From Terrihabitans soli (GTDB lineage: Bacteria; Pseudomonadota; Alphaproteobacteria; Rhizobiales; Methylopilaceae), in the NCBI RefSeq assembly GCF_014191545.1, contig NZ_AP023361.1, positions 62,001 to 126,000 on the forward strand: 64,000 nucleotides of DNA. The letters are read 5' to 3'. Positions within the stretch are counted from its first letter, which is position 1. Each line of letters opens with the position of its first letter. Shown here piece by piece: positions 29,565-38,059 of this stretch. The position numbers and the translations under genes were made by a program. The notes beneath the pieces are model-generated. The model worked only from the letters and a program-made list of their open reading frames with translations. It did no database searches and was not told where the DNA came from.

Positions 29565-30470
29565 ATGTCGGTTCTTGTTCTTCTCAACGCCAAAGCCGGC
29601 GCCCTCAATACGGGCGCCGTCACCGATGCGATTGAAGTGGTCGAGGCGGCGTTTCGCGATGCCGGGCGCACAGCGAGCGTCGAACTCGTCGAACCGGAAG
29701 ATATGGATGCGCGGCTTGAGCAGGCGGCCCGCTCCACCTGCAATATCGTCATTGTCGGCGGCGGCGATGGCACATTCAGCCACGCACTCGCCAAACTGTC
29801 GGGTAGCGGCAAAGTGCTTGGCCTTCTGCCGCTCGGTACGATGAATTTGATGGGCCGCGACCTTTATCCGGCGATCGGCGATCTTGCCGCGAACGCTGCG
29901 GCGCTGGCGAAGGGCGAGATCCGCAAACTCGATCTGGCCCGTATCAACGGGCGGCCGTTTCACACGCTCTGCGGCCTCGGCTATTTCGCCCGCGTGGCGC
30001 GCGAGCGTGAACAGACGCGCTTCAATTTTCCCGGTGGGCGCGTCGTCAGCGTTCTCGTCTCGGTCTGGCGCTCGGTGACGAAAGCCGGGCGCACGCGCCT
30101 CGATATTCTGGCCGACGACCGCCGTATCCGAACGCGCGCCTATGCAACGCTCGTTACCGCCAACCGCATCGGTGAAGACTGGCGCCGCGCGCAGCTCGAC
30201 GAAGGCCTGCTCGAGCTTCACCTAATGCGCGCATCGCACTTCTCCGGCCGCGCCAAAGCGGGGCTCGAGTTGTTGTCCGGGCGCTGGCGCGAGGGCGACA
30301 CGATTGAAAATATCTCGGCGCGGCGCGTCGAAATCCGCAGCGAGCGGCCGCGCATGTGGATCGCCGTCGATGGAGAGCTCAGGCGCGAAGACACGCCTTT
30401 GGTGTTCGAGATCGAGCGGCAGGCGGTGCCGATGCTGCTGCCGCGGCGTTCAGATGAAACTCAAACGTAA
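29565..30470 (+). CDS. diacylglycerol kinase catalytic-domain protein (YegS-like)
   Basis: A 301-residue lipid-kinase-like protein. The nucleotide-binding GGGDGTFSHALAKL and LPLGTMNLMGRDLYP motifs are diagnostic, with NLMGR in place of the more common NDFAR. Such soluble enzymes phosphorylate diacylglycerol, sphingosine or related lipids; the substrate is unknown. ATG 29565 follows GGAAAG; a TTG one codon earlier is less likely. Its stop abuts the convergent sensor-protein gene. Confidence 0.9.
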   Translation: MSVLVLLNAKAGALNTGAVTDAIEVVEAAFRDAGRTASVELVEPEDMDARLEQAARSTCNIVIVGGGDGTFSHALAKLSGSGKVLGLLPLGTMNLMGRDLYPAIGDLAANAAALAKGEIRKLDLARINGRPFHTLCGLGYFARVAREREQTRFNFPGGRVVSVLVSVWRSVTKAGRTRLDILADDRRIRTRAYATLVTANRIGEDWRRAQLDEGLLELHLMRASHFSGRAKAGLELLSGRWREGDTIENISARRVEIRSERPRMWIAVDGELRREDTPLVFEIERQAVPMLLPRRSDETQT

Positions 30471-32159
30471 CTACGATCCGAACTCGACGCGTCCGGGCGA
30501 GGCTTGCGTTTCGCTCTTCATCGGCATTTCGATCAGAACAACATCGTCGCTCGGCGTGGTCAGCGTTGCGCTGATCTGGGTGCGATAGGCCGAGACGAGG
30601 CGCGCCGCAAGCCCGGTCGACGGCACGGTATCGGCGATCTTCTCGCTCGATACCTCGATGTGAACGATGGAGGGCTCAGGCCGCACGATCTTCACCGCGA
30701 TCGGCGAATTCTCGGAATCGACGCGTTCCATCGAGGCCGACAGGATTTCAGAAACAAGAAGGCCGAGCGGCACCGCCTGATCGAGATCGAGCCAGACCGC
30801 CTCATCCCCCGCCTCGATGCGTATGGCCGGCGCGGCAACGCCGAAGCTCTGGCGAAGCTGGCCGGAAATATCGCGCAGGAGTTCCGATGTCGAGACAAGA
30901 CCGATCTCGCCGGTCGCATAGGATGCCTTATAGGCCGCGGCCATGGCCAGCACGCGGTCTTCCGGCACGCGCAGCAGAGTGCGCAAACGCTGCGGCAGTT
31001 CGCGCCGTTGCAGCGCAAGCAGGCTGGCGATCATCTGAAAATTGTTTTTCACGCGATGATGCAGTTCGCGCAGAAGACCGTTTTTACCGTCGAGCGCTTC
31101 TTCGGCGGCGACGGAACGGTCGCGAATACGTTCGGCCATATGGTTGATGGCGGTGCCGAGTTCGGCGAGCTCCAGCGGCGCCTTTTCGAGGCCGGCGATG
31201 CGCGGTGAGTAATCGCCGCGGCCATAGGAGCCGGCGACCTGGCGAAAGCGTGTGATCCAGCGCAGGACAAGATGATCGACGCCGCTGAACACCGCGAAGA
31301 TGCCGAGCAGCAGCATCAAAAGTGGCGCCGCAATGGCCGCCGAGAAACGCATCCAGTCCGTCGCCGTAATGACGCTGAGAGGCGTTGCCAGGACAACGCT
31401 CGACAGCGTGCCGCGGACCGGCGCGACGGCATAGTGAAAATCGGCGCCTTCACGCGTCAGGAAATTGATGCCCATCGCGCCTTCATCGCGTCCGCCGACG
31501 GGCAGCGGCTCGGAGGGCCGCCAGTCCTGTTTGCCCTTGATGAACTCAGAGACAACGACGCCATTGCCGCGGATGAGCGCCAGCGCACCGATTTCGGATT
31601 CATCGGGCTCGGTCGGCAGAAAGATATTGTCGAAGATGTTGCGGCGCAGGAGCAGCGCAATCGCCCGCCGCTCGCCGCTCGGTGCGTTGAAGGCGCGCGC
31701 CAGAGGCACGGTCTCGTCACCGACGGGAATGGTTTCCGGCAAGAACACCGCATCGCCCACATCCTCGGTGTTGCGGATGGCGCGCGTGAACGAGGATTGG
31801 CTCTCTTCGGAGATTTTCGTTTCGCCGGCGGAGCAAATGATTTTGCCGTCGGTTCCGGCGACCAGAATGCCGGTATATTCGTCGCGCTGGCTGAGCGCCC
31901 GTTCGAGCTGGGCGCGGCAGTCGCGGCTGCCGGAGGCGACGGCGAGATTGGCGGCCAGCGTGTCCGCGACGCCCTCAGCGATGCCGAGCGTTAGCCCCGC
32001 GCGCGTGGCGATGAGTTCAGCGCGCTGAATAATGCTGTGCTCGCGCTGCTCCGTTTCGGCGTCGCGGCCGATGACGGTGGCCCCAATCGCGAGAGCCGCG
32101 GCGGGCAGATTTGCCAGCACAAGCAGAAGCGCAAGGCGGCTCCTTAGACTGCTCGGCAC
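30471..32159 (-). CDS. PhyK/PhyP-type HisKA_2 sensor with degenerate ATPase domain
   Basis: A 562-residue membrane sensor of the general stress response. An N-terminal transmembrane segment (about 8-28), a periplasmic region, a second segment (about 272-292), a HAMP-like part and the HisKA_2 helix RELHHRVKNNFQM (His367/368) can be read. The following ATPase domain lacks a normal N-box: LVSEILSASMER replaces the usual NE...NA.KH pattern, and the DxG and second G-box motifs are missing. It may act as a PhyR phosphatase (as shown for PhyP in Sphingomonas) rather than a kinase. It follows ecfG by 22 bp. Confidence 0.85.
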   Translation of the reverse strand: MPSSLRSRLALLLVLANLPAAALAIGATVIGRDAETEQREHSIIQRAELIATRAGLTLGIAEGVADTLAANLAVASGSRDCRAQLERALSQRDEYTGILVAGTDGKIICSAGETKISEESQSSFTRAIRNTEDVGDAVFLPETIPVGDETVPLARAFNAPSGERRAIALLLRRNIFDNIFLPTEPDESEIGALALIRGNGVVVSEFIKGKQDWRPSEPLPVGGRDEGAMGINFLTREGADFHYAVAPVRGTLSSVVLATPLSVITATDWMRFSAAIAAPLLMLLLGIFAVFSGVDHLVLRWITRFRQVAGSYGRGDYSPRIAGLEKAPLELAELGTAINHMAERIRDRSVAAEEALDGKNGLLRELHHRVKNNFQMIASLLALQRRELPQRLRTLLRVPEDRVLAMAAAYKASYATGEIGLVSTSELLRDISGQLRQSFGVAAPAIRIEAGDEAVWLDLDQAVPLGLLVSEILSASMERVDSENSPIAVKIVRPEPSIVHIEVSSEKIADTVPSTGLAARLVSAYRTQISATLTTPSDDVVLIEMPMKSETQASPGRVEFGS

Positions 32160-32181
32160 ATTTCCTCTTTCAGCCGCCGGA

Positions 32182-32775
32182 TCAGCTCGAGGATCCGCCG
32201 GGAGTCGTTATCATCGCCGCCTGAAGATCTGGATCGGGACCGAATTCGGATGAGGTTTGTACCGACAGGGAACGCGTCAGCGCGCTACGGGCGCGGTTGA
32301 CGCGGCTCTTGATGGTGCCGACCGCGACCTCGCAGATCTCGGCTGCTTCTTCGTAAGAGAAGCCAGACGCGCCGACGAGAATCAAGGCCTCGCGCTGGTC
32401 CGGGGGAAGTTTCGACAGGGCTTCGCGAAAGTCCTGCAGGTCCATATGGCCGCTCTGCGACGGGTGGACGACGAGCCGGGCCGAAAACATGCCGTCGGCG
32501 TCCTGGACTTCGCGGCGGCGTTTGCGGTGCTCGGAATAGTAGACATTGCGCAGGATGGTGAACATCCAGGCGCGCATATTCGTGCCTTCGGTGAACGAAC
32601 CGAGATTGGACCACGCTTTAACGAGCGCCTCCTGAACGAGGTCGTCGGCCTTGTCCATCTGTCCGCACAGGGAGACGGCAAAGGCGCGCAAGCTCGGAAT
32701 CTGGGCGAGCAGTTCGTCGCGTACCGACGCGCTCGCTTCCGGCTTCGCCCGTTTGACGGGTGGGGTTGCGGTCAT
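32182..32775 (-). CDS. ecfG: EcfG-type ECF sigma factor
   Basis: The general-stress sigma factor of alphaproteobacteria, 197 residues. Region 2 includes FAVSLCGQMDKADDLVQEAL and NMRAWMFTILRNVYYSEHRK; region 4 includes LPPDQREALILVGASGFSYEEAAE and VGTIKSRVNRARSAL. It is held inactive by NepR, encoded directly upstream, until PhyR is phosphorylated. Its ATG overlaps the nepR stop (ATGA). The promoter in front of nepR has the EcfG consensus, giving positive autoregulation. Confidence 0.95.
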   Translation of the reverse strand: MTATPPVKRAKPEASASVRDELLAQIPSLRAFAVSLCGQMDKADDLVQEALVKAWSNLGSFTEGTNMRAWMFTILRNVYYSEHRKRRREVQDADGMFSARLVVHPSQSGHMDLQDFREALSKLPPDQREALILVGASGFSYEEAAEICEVAVGTIKSRVNRARSALTRSLSVQTSSEFGPDPDLQAAMITTPGGSSS

Positions 32776-33008
32776 TTTTTACCGCCTTTGGCCCCGGCGT
32801 CGCCGCCCTCTTTCGCCTCAAGCTGGGAGAGGAGGTCCCGAAATCGATCCGGCACATCCTGGCTGAGGATATCGTCGTAGGACGCCTTCAGATGGCGCCC
32901 AATATGAGCCTGCAGTTCGGAATCGATCTCCGGACCCTGGTCGATCTGACTTTGGTCTGTCACCGATGGGTCCTTAACTGTACTCGGCTTATCCGGCCGT
33001 TTTTGCAT
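32772..33008 (-). CDS. nepR: anti-sigma factor NepR
   Basis: A 78-residue anti-sigma factor that binds EcfG and, under stress, phosphorylated PhyR. The conserved core ELQAHIGRHLKASYDDILSQDVPDRFRDLL is intact, with disordered, charged ends. ATG 33008 is chosen because the core is then at the usual position; a longer frame exists but would read back through the promoter. It is coupled to ecfG by ATGA overlap. Confidence 0.93.
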   Translation of the reverse strand: MQKRPDKPSTVKDPSVTDQSQIDQGPEIDSELQAHIGRHLKASYDDILSQDVPDRFRDLLSQLEAKEGGDAGAKGGKK

Positions 33009-33067
33009 GACACCTTGCCCCTTCGCACCCTCAACACATATCGAATGGGCGCGAGCCATCCCGTCAA

Positions 33068-33092
33068 AACGCCGAAATTTGAAACTTGTTCC
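33068..33092 (-). promoter_or_regulatory. EcfG promoter of nepR-ecfG-sensor
   Basis: On the minus strand GGAAC (33092-33088), 16 bp, CGTT (33071-33068) is an exact match to the GGAAC-N16/17-CGTT consensus. The nepR start lies about 60 bp further. It supports positive feedback of EcfG on its own operon. Confidence 0.85.
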
Positions 33093-33101
33093 GGCAGCCT
33101 T

Positions 33102-33127
33102 GGAAACTTTTTGGCTCGCGCTGCGTT
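33102..33127 (+). promoter_or_regulatory. EcfG promoter of phyR
   Basis: On the plus strand GGAAAC (33102-33107), 16 bp, CGTT (33124-33127), close to the consensus with one extra A. It is back to back with the nepR promoter, nine bases away, and lies about 50 bp before the phyR ATG. Confidence 0.7.
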
Positions 33128-33179
33128 TGTGGGCTTGATACCGTCGCGGCCACGCGACGAACAGGGGGTTAATTCCTAT

Positions 33180-33980
33180 ATGCAGATCGCGCCGATTATT
33201 GCCGCTCAGCTTCCCTTTCTACGTCGTTATGCCCGCGCCCTGACCGGCAGCCAGCTCTCCGGCGATGCCTATGTGGCAGCCGCCCTGGAGACTTTGGTCG
33301 CCGACCCGTCGCTGTTTCCGACCGATATCGAGCCGCGCGTTGCGGTCTATGAGGTCTTCACGCGCATCTGGTCGTCGGTCCGGGTCAATATGGAGAGCGC
33401 CGATCCCGGCGGTCTTTCCGGCAACCGGACCCTCGAGGCGCTTGCGCCCCGCTCACGCCAGGTCTTCCTCCTCGTGTCCGTCGAGGGCTTTTCGACCTCC
33501 GACACCGCGCGCATTCTCGGCATTTCCGAGGATGAGGTGACGCAGGCGATCGACGAGACGGGCCGCGAACTTGCCGGCCTTGTCGCCACCGATGTTCTCA
33601 TCATCGAGGACGAGCCGATCATCGCCATGGATCTCGAAGCTTTGGTCGAAAGCCTCGGCCATCGCGTCGCGGGTGTCGCGCGCACGCAGAAGGAAGCCGT
33701 TGCGCTCGCCAGCAAAAGCCAGCCGGGACTCGTTCTGGCCGATATCCAGCTCGCCGACGGCTCGTCGGGTCTCGATGCGGTGAACGATATCCTCAACGAG
33801 TTCGAAGTGCCGGTGATCTTCATCACCGCCTATCCGGAACGTCTGCTCACGGGCGAACGCCCCGAGCCGGTGTTCCTGATCTCGAAGCCGTTCCAGACGC
33901 AGACCGTGAAAGCGATCGTCAGCCAGGCGCTGTTCTTCGGCACGCGCGCCCATAAGCGCCCGGCCCGCGCCACGGCCTGA
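33180..33980 (+). CDS. phyR: PhyR, general stress response anti-anti-sigma regulator
   Basis: A 266-residue hybrid: an N-terminal EcfG-like sigma domain (about 1-125) that mimics the sigma factor to capture NepR, and a C-terminal receiver (about 137-256). The receiver has EDEP at 143-146, phosphoacceptor Asp188 in LVLADIQL, Thr216 in FITAYPERLLTG and Lys236 in ISKPF, the typical PhyR set. ATG 33180 follows AGGGGG. It is divergent from nepR, the standard arrangement. A strong bidirectional terminator follows. Confidence 0.96.
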   Translation: MQIAPIIAAQLPFLRRYARALTGSQLSGDAYVAAALETLVADPSLFPTDIEPRVAVYEVFTRIWSSVRVNMESADPGGLSGNRTLEALAPRSRQVFLLVSVEGFSTSDTARILGISEDEVTQAIDETGRELAGLVATDVLIIEDEPIIAMDLEALVESLGHRVAGVARTQKEAVALASKSQPGLVLADIQLADGSSGLDAVNDILNEFEVPVIFITAYPERLLTGERPEPVFLISKPFQTQTVKAIVSQALFFGTRAHKRPARATA

Positions 33981-34004
33981 TTTCCTTTTTCTCACGCACA
34001 CACA

Positions 34005-34033
34005 AAAACGCCGGGCGATGAGCCCGGCGTTTT
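34005..34033. terminator. bidirectional terminator between phyR and the PRC-barrel gene
   Basis: AAAACGCCGGGC / GCCCGGCGTTTT makes a 12-bp perfect stem with a GATGA loop. T-runs follow on both strands. It sits in the convergent spacer. Confidence 0.92.
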
Positions 34034-34052
34034 CTTTAGAGACGTGCCGTTG

Positions 34053-34823
34053 TTACGGAGCAGCCGGAGCGGGGGTCGCAGCCGAAGCGCCCGATTTCAG
34101 CGAAACCTTCGGCTCGGCGGGCGTGCCGGAGATTTCGAGATCCGAGAAGGCGACTTCCTGAACCTTGTTGCCAAGGCCAAGCGATCCCTTGTCGATCAAT
34201 GCGGCTGCGGCCTTATCGCCTTCGAAGCGGATGTCGGAGATCGAGGCCTTGTCCTCGTCCGCGCCGACCTTTGCGCCGACGAGATAGGAGACGGGCCACA
34301 ATTCCGAACCGCTCGGAGCGGCGGCGGTTTCAGCCGGGGCGGGCGCCGTCGCGTTCGGCGCCGCTGCATCGCTCGTCGAGGCGCGACCGGTCTCAGCTTC
34401 CGGATAGGTGTATTCCGGGACGCCTTCCAGCGCAGCGGTGTTCAGCTCGGCGATCTTGGCCTTGCCGTCGACGAGTTCCGGCAGAGCCGAGACTTCGTAC
34501 TGACGATAAGTCTTGCCGATGCCGACAATACCGCCATGCGAGATCACGAGAGATTTCAGCTGGCCGCTCGAGTCGAGCAGAAGGTCGGCGACGCTGCCGA
34601 CCGATTCATCGTTCTCGCCGATGACTTCGGCACCCTTGATGTTCGAAAACAGATTGGGATCGGCCTTGACCGACGGATCCACAACAGCCCCGCTGCCCGG
34701 TGCGGCAGGCGCTTCGGCGGCCGGCGGCATGGCCGGATCGGCCGGAGCAGGCGAAGTCTGTGCGGCGGCGATGCCGACAAATGCCGTCAGCGCGGCGCCC
34801 GACAGAAGAAGACGTTTGAGCAT
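34053..34823 (-). CDS. exported PRC-barrel domain protein
   Basis: A 256-residue secreted protein: signal peptide MLKRLLLSGAALTAFVGIAAA (cleavage after about residue 21), a Pro/Ala-rich linker, a PRC-barrel-like module (about 60-135, with IKGAEVIGENDESVGSVADLLLDSSGQL), a second Ala/Pro-rich stretch and a second barrel-like module. Such periplasmic proteins are often stress-related in alphaproteobacteria; their activity is unknown. A weak EcfG-type promoter can be read 70-95 bp upstream, and the gene lies next to the stress-response locus. Confidence 0.85.
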   Translation of the reverse strand: MLKRLLLSGAALTAFVGIAAAQTSPAPADPAMPPAAEAPAAPGSGAVVDPSVKADPNLFSNIKGAEVIGENDESVGSVADLLLDSSGQLKSLVISHGGIVGIGKTYRQYEVSALPELVDGKAKIAELNTAALEGVPEYTYPEAETGRASTSDAAAPNATAPAPAETAAAPSGSELWPVSYLVGAKVGADEDKASISDIRFEGDKAAAALIDKGSLGLGNKVQEVAFSDLEISGTPAEPKVSLKSGASAATPAPAAP

Positions 34824-34893
34824 AAGTCCCTCCAAGAGATGGTTTTCGGGCAGGCCAGCGGGTTGGCGTGAAAAGCCTGCCTTCTGTGAGACC

Positions 34894-34918
34894 AACGCAC
34901 GTCACAGGGGATGGTTCG
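34894..34918 (-). promoter_or_regulatory. weak EcfG-type promoter of the PRC-barrel gene
   Basis: On the minus strand CGAAC (34918-34914), 16 bp, CGTT (34897-34894); one mismatch from consensus. Spacing is exact and the gene lies beside phyR, which adds some support. Confidence 0.35.
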
Positions 34919-35035
34919 CCGGAAAATGTTCGCTGTGCTGTCATAGTCGGACCCTCCCGCACAAAGGAATCGTATGCTCGGATTGACGCTGCGGAATGCG
35001 GGACTTAAAGCCGGATGCGTCCGCGCGGGGAACAT

Positions 35036-35968
35036 ATGACAAACGTTCTAGCCATCGTTTTGCCGGTCTTCGGCCTGATCGCGATCGGATTTGCGGCCGC
35101 GAAATTAAAGCTGATCACCGAGCGCGCAGGCGATGGTCTTGCCGATTATGTGTTTGCGCTGGCGGTGCCGGCGCTGATTTTCCGCACGCTGTCGGAAAGC
35201 AAAGTGCCGCTCACCGATAGTCCCTGGGGTTATTGGGTCAGCTATTTCGCGGCGGCCGCGGTTGCCTGGGGCATCGGTATGATCTTCGCGCGGCGCGTCT
35301 TCTCGCGCGATGCGCGGGAGTCCGTCATTCACGGCTTCTGCTCGGCGCAGTCGAACACGGTCTTTCTCGGCATTCCGCTCATCCTGCAGGCTTATGGCGA
35401 TGCTGGCGCCGTGCCGCTCTTTCTTCTGCTGGCCGTGCATCTGCCGCTGATGATGGGCGCGGCCAGTATCATGATCGAAAGCGCGGATGCGGGAGATGCC
35501 GGTTTCCGTTTCGGGCCGTTCATCAAGACGCTCGCAACGCATCCCATTCTTCTTGCGCTGTTTGCCGGCGTTCTGGCGCAGATCGTCGGCGTGCGGGCGC
35601 CTGAATCGCTCAAGCCCATTCTCGACGGGCTGTCGGCCTCCGCCTCGCCGGTCGCGCTGGTGGCGATGGGGCTTGCGTTGTCGCGCTACGGTTTCAGCGC
35701 CGATCCGAAAGCCGCAACCGTCTCAGCGGTGCTGAAGCTCATGCTTCATCCGCTGCTCGTCTTCGTCTTTGCACATTTTGTGTTTGCGCTCGATCCGGTT
35801 TTTACCGGCGTCGGCGTTCTGTTCGCCGCCCTGCCCTCCGGCATCAACGGCTATCTCCTTGCTGTGCGCTACCGCACGGGCGAGCGTTTCGCGTCGAGCG
35901 CCATTGCGGTATCGACCGCGCTTTCCGTTGTGACAGTCGCGGTCTGGCTCGTTATCCTCGGCGTGTAA
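35036..35968 (+). CDS. AEC family transporter
   Basis: An integral membrane protein of 310 residues with about ten hydrophobic segments, of the auxin efflux carrier/bile-acid-sodium-symporter-like superfamily. Recognisable parts are AIVLPVFGLIAIGFAAAKL at the start, QSNTVFLGIPLILQAYGDAG and the late AALPSGINGYLLAVRY. Bacterial members carry malate, malonate or other anions, but the substrate is not deducible. ATG 35036 has GGGGAA just before it. Convergent with gluQ. Confidence 0.88.
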   Translation: MTNVLAIVLPVFGLIAIGFAAAKLKLITERAGDGLADYVFALAVPALIFRTLSESKVPLTDSPWGYWVSYFAAAAVAWGIGMIFARRVFSRDARESVIHGFCSAQSNTVFLGIPLILQAYGDAGAVPLFLLLAVHLPLMMGAASIMIESADAGDAGFRFGPFIKTLATHPILLALFAGVLAQIVGVRAPESLKPILDGLSASASPVALVAMGLALSRYGFSADPKAATVSAVLKLMLHPLLVFVFAHFVFALDPVFTGVGVLFAALPSGINGYLLAVRYRTGERFASSAIAVSTALSVVTVAVWLVILGV

Positions 35969-35972
35969 GGTT

Positions 35973-36824
35973 TCAGATTCCGATCAGCTTTCGGATATCG
36001 GCGGGCGCCTTGCCGTTCGAGCGCAGGGTTCTCAAACTTTCCGCGCCCTCGCTCTTCGACAGTTTCTTGCCGGCCTTGTCGAGAATGAGCCGGTGATGGC
36101 GATAGACCGGCGCTCTCAGGTCGAGCAGCGTCTGCAGCACGCGGTGCACGCTCGTTGCGTGGTAGAGATCCTTGCCGCGCACGACATGCGAAACGTTCTG
36201 CGCGTCGTCGTCGATGACGACGGCCAGATGATAGCTCGTACGCACATCGCGGCGTGCGAGGACGACATCGCCCCAGGCGGTAGGGTCGGCCTCGATCTCC
36301 TTCGCTTTGCCGTCCGGTCCGATCTCCGTCCAGGTCAGCGGGCGGCCGATCTCCGCCAGCGCTTTCTGCATATTCAGGCGCAGCACATAAGGATCGCCGT
36401 TGCGGATGTGGCGGGCCCGGTCTCCGGCCGACAATTCGCGGCAGGTGCCGGGATAGATCGGTGCGCCGTCCGGATCGACGGCGGCTCCCTTGGGTAGCGC
36501 TGCCTTCACCGCGCCGCGGCTGCAGAAGCAGGGAAAGAGCAGCCCGCGCCGGTTCAACTCGTCCAGCGCCTTTTCATGTGTGCCGAGATGTTCGGACTGG
36601 CGCCGGACGGGCTTTTCCCAATCGAGGCCGAGCCAGGCGAGATCGTCGAGAATCTGTGCCTCAAAGCTCGGCAGGGAGCGGCCGGGGTCGATATCCTCGA
36701 TGCGCACCAGAAAGCGCCCGTCGGCCTCGCGTGCGAGATCGCGGTTCAGGAGCGCCGACAAAGCATGGCCGAGATGGAGCTGGCCATTAGGGCTGGGCGC
36801 GAAACGGAACACGGGTCTGGACAT
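35973..36824 (-). CDS. gluQ: glutamyl-Q tRNA(Asp) synthetase
   Basis: Paralogue of glutamyl-tRNA synthetase that lacks the anticodon domain and glutamylates queuosine in the tRNA(Asp) anticodon. The 283-residue protein has the class I FAPSPNGQLHLGHALSAL (HIGH box HLGH) and the KKLSKSEG box (KMSKS equivalent), plus the CFCSRG and YPGTCRELS zinc-site region. Length and the absence of a C-terminal anticodon domain separate it from GltX. Confidence 0.93.
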   Translation of the reverse strand: MSRPVFRFAPSPNGQLHLGHALSALLNRDLAREADGRFLVRIEDIDPGRSLPSFEAQILDDLAWLGLDWEKPVRRQSEHLGTHEKALDELNRRGLLFPCFCSRGAVKAALPKGAAVDPDGAPIYPGTCRELSAGDRARHIRNGDPYVLRLNMQKALAEIGRPLTWTEIGPDGKAKEIEADPTAWGDVVLARRDVRTSYHLAVVIDDDAQNVSHVVRGKDLYHATSVHRVLQTLLDLRAPVYRHHRLILDKAGKKLSKSEGAESLRTLRSNGKAPADIRKLIGI

Positions 36825-36844
36825 CTTGCTCTCAAGTCTCGGTC

Positions 36845-37537
36845 ATGCTGCCTGAACGCCAGATGAAGGCGAAAACCAAAAAATTGAAGAGGCTTCCACC
36901 GGCTATTAAGAGTCCGCGGGGCCTGGAGGCGCATCTCGACGCACTCTGCGCCATCGCCCCGGAATTTAAGGGCATCAGGGTCGCGACGGGGGTGTTCTCG
37001 CTGCGCTGGCTGCAGCCCGGCTATGCCGGCCTTGTCTGGGTGGTCATGGGCCAGCAGATCTCGGTCGCTGCCGCCAAGGCGATCATGGCGCGGCTCGAGG
37101 CCCTGCTCGGCACGGTCACGCCGCAGGCCGTGCTCAAGGTCTCGGACGAGGATCTTCGCGCCGCCGGGCTGTCGCGCCAGAAGATCGCGACGCTGCGCGA
37201 ATCGGCCATGGCGGTGAAAAAGGGGCTCGATCTCGAGGCGCTAAAGGGCGTGGAAGCCGAGGAGGCGGTCGCCACGCTCTGCGCCGTCAAAGGCATCGGG
37301 CGCTGGACGGCCGAGGTCTATCTTCTTTTTGCGCTCGGCCATCCCGATATATTCCCCGCCGGCGATCTTGCTCTGCAGGAAAGCGCCCGGCTCGCCTTCG
37401 ATCTCGATGCCCGGCCGAAGGAAAAGGAGCTTTTGTCGCGTGCGGAGGCCTGGCGGCCCCATCGCGCGGCAGCGGCCCGTTTGCTATGGGCATATTACCG
37501 TGTCGCGCGCTCCGGCCGTGACGCAACTCCGGTGTAA
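36845..37537 (+). CDS. alkA: DNA-3-methyladenine glycosylase II family protein
   Basis: Helix-hairpin-helix-GPD base-excision glycosylase of 230 residues, without the N-terminal AlkA beta-domain. The HhH-GPD motif reads VKGIGRWTAEVYLLFALGHPD with the catalytic Asp in FPAGDLALQ, and QQISVAAAKAIMARL is typical. It removes alkylated purines, initiating repair. The start at 36845 is the first ATG; MKAKTKKLKRL nine residues later could also serve. Divergent from gluQ by 20 bp. Confidence 0.9.
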   Translation: MLPERQMKAKTKKLKRLPPAIKSPRGLEAHLDALCAIAPEFKGIRVATGVFSLRWLQPGYAGLVWVVMGQQISVAAAKAIMARLEALLGTVTPQAVLKVSDEDLRAAGLSRQKIATLRESAMAVKKGLDLEALKGVEAEEAVATLCAVKGIGRWTAEVYLLFALGHPDIFPAGDLALQESARLAFDLDARPKEKELLSRAEAWRPHRAAAARLLWAYYRVARSGRDATPV

Positions 37538-37541
37538 CGTC

Positions 37542-38057
37542 ATGCGAATTCTCTTTGCGTTTCTGGTGGTTCTGGGCACCGCCCTGCCCGTCATCAATCC
37601 CGCCTTTGCAAATGACGATCCGGAGCTTCTGTTCAAGAAGTCGACGGTGTTCCGCCTCCTCTCGCCCGACGCCAAGCTCGCGGTCTATGCGATCGACGAT
37701 CCGCTGGTCGACGGCGTCGCTTGCCATTTCACGCTGCCGGAAATCGGCGGCTGGAAGGGCTGGGCGGGTTTTGCCGAAGAGCGTTCGGAGACCTCGATCT
37801 CCTGCCGCCAGATCGGGCCCGTCAGCTTCAAGGGCAAGTTCGAGCAGGGCGACGAGGCCTTCCGCGAGCGGCGTTCGCTGTTCTTCAAGAAGGTGCAGAT
37901 CGTCCGCGGCTGCGACGCCAAGCGCAATACGCTCGTCTATCTCATCTATTCCGACCGCGTGATCGAAGGCTCGCCGCAGAATTCGACCTCGTCCGTGCCG
38001 ATCATGCCCTGGGGCGATGCGTCCGCCCCGCGCTGCGAAGAATTCCTGGAGAAGTAA
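37542..38057 (+). CDS. CreA family exported protein
   Basis: A 171-residue CreA-type periplasmic protein of unknown function. A signal peptide (MRILFAFLVVLGTALPVINPAFA) is followed by a domain with the typical LAVYAIDDPLVDGVACHFTLPEIGGWKGWAGFAEE stretch and CRQIGPV, and VRGCDAKRNTLVYLIYSDRVIEGSP near the C-terminus. It follows alkA by four bp and precedes the esterase by two, forming a tight operon. Confidence 0.92.
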   Translation: MRILFAFLVVLGTALPVINPAFANDDPELLFKKSTVFRLLSPDAKLAVYAIDDPLVDGVACHFTLPEIGGWKGWAGFAEERSETSISCRQIGPVSFKGKFEQGDEAFRERRSLFFKKVQIVRGCDAKRNTLVYLIYSDRVIEGSPQNSTSSVPIMPWGDASAPRCEEFLEK

Positions 38058-38059
38058 TA

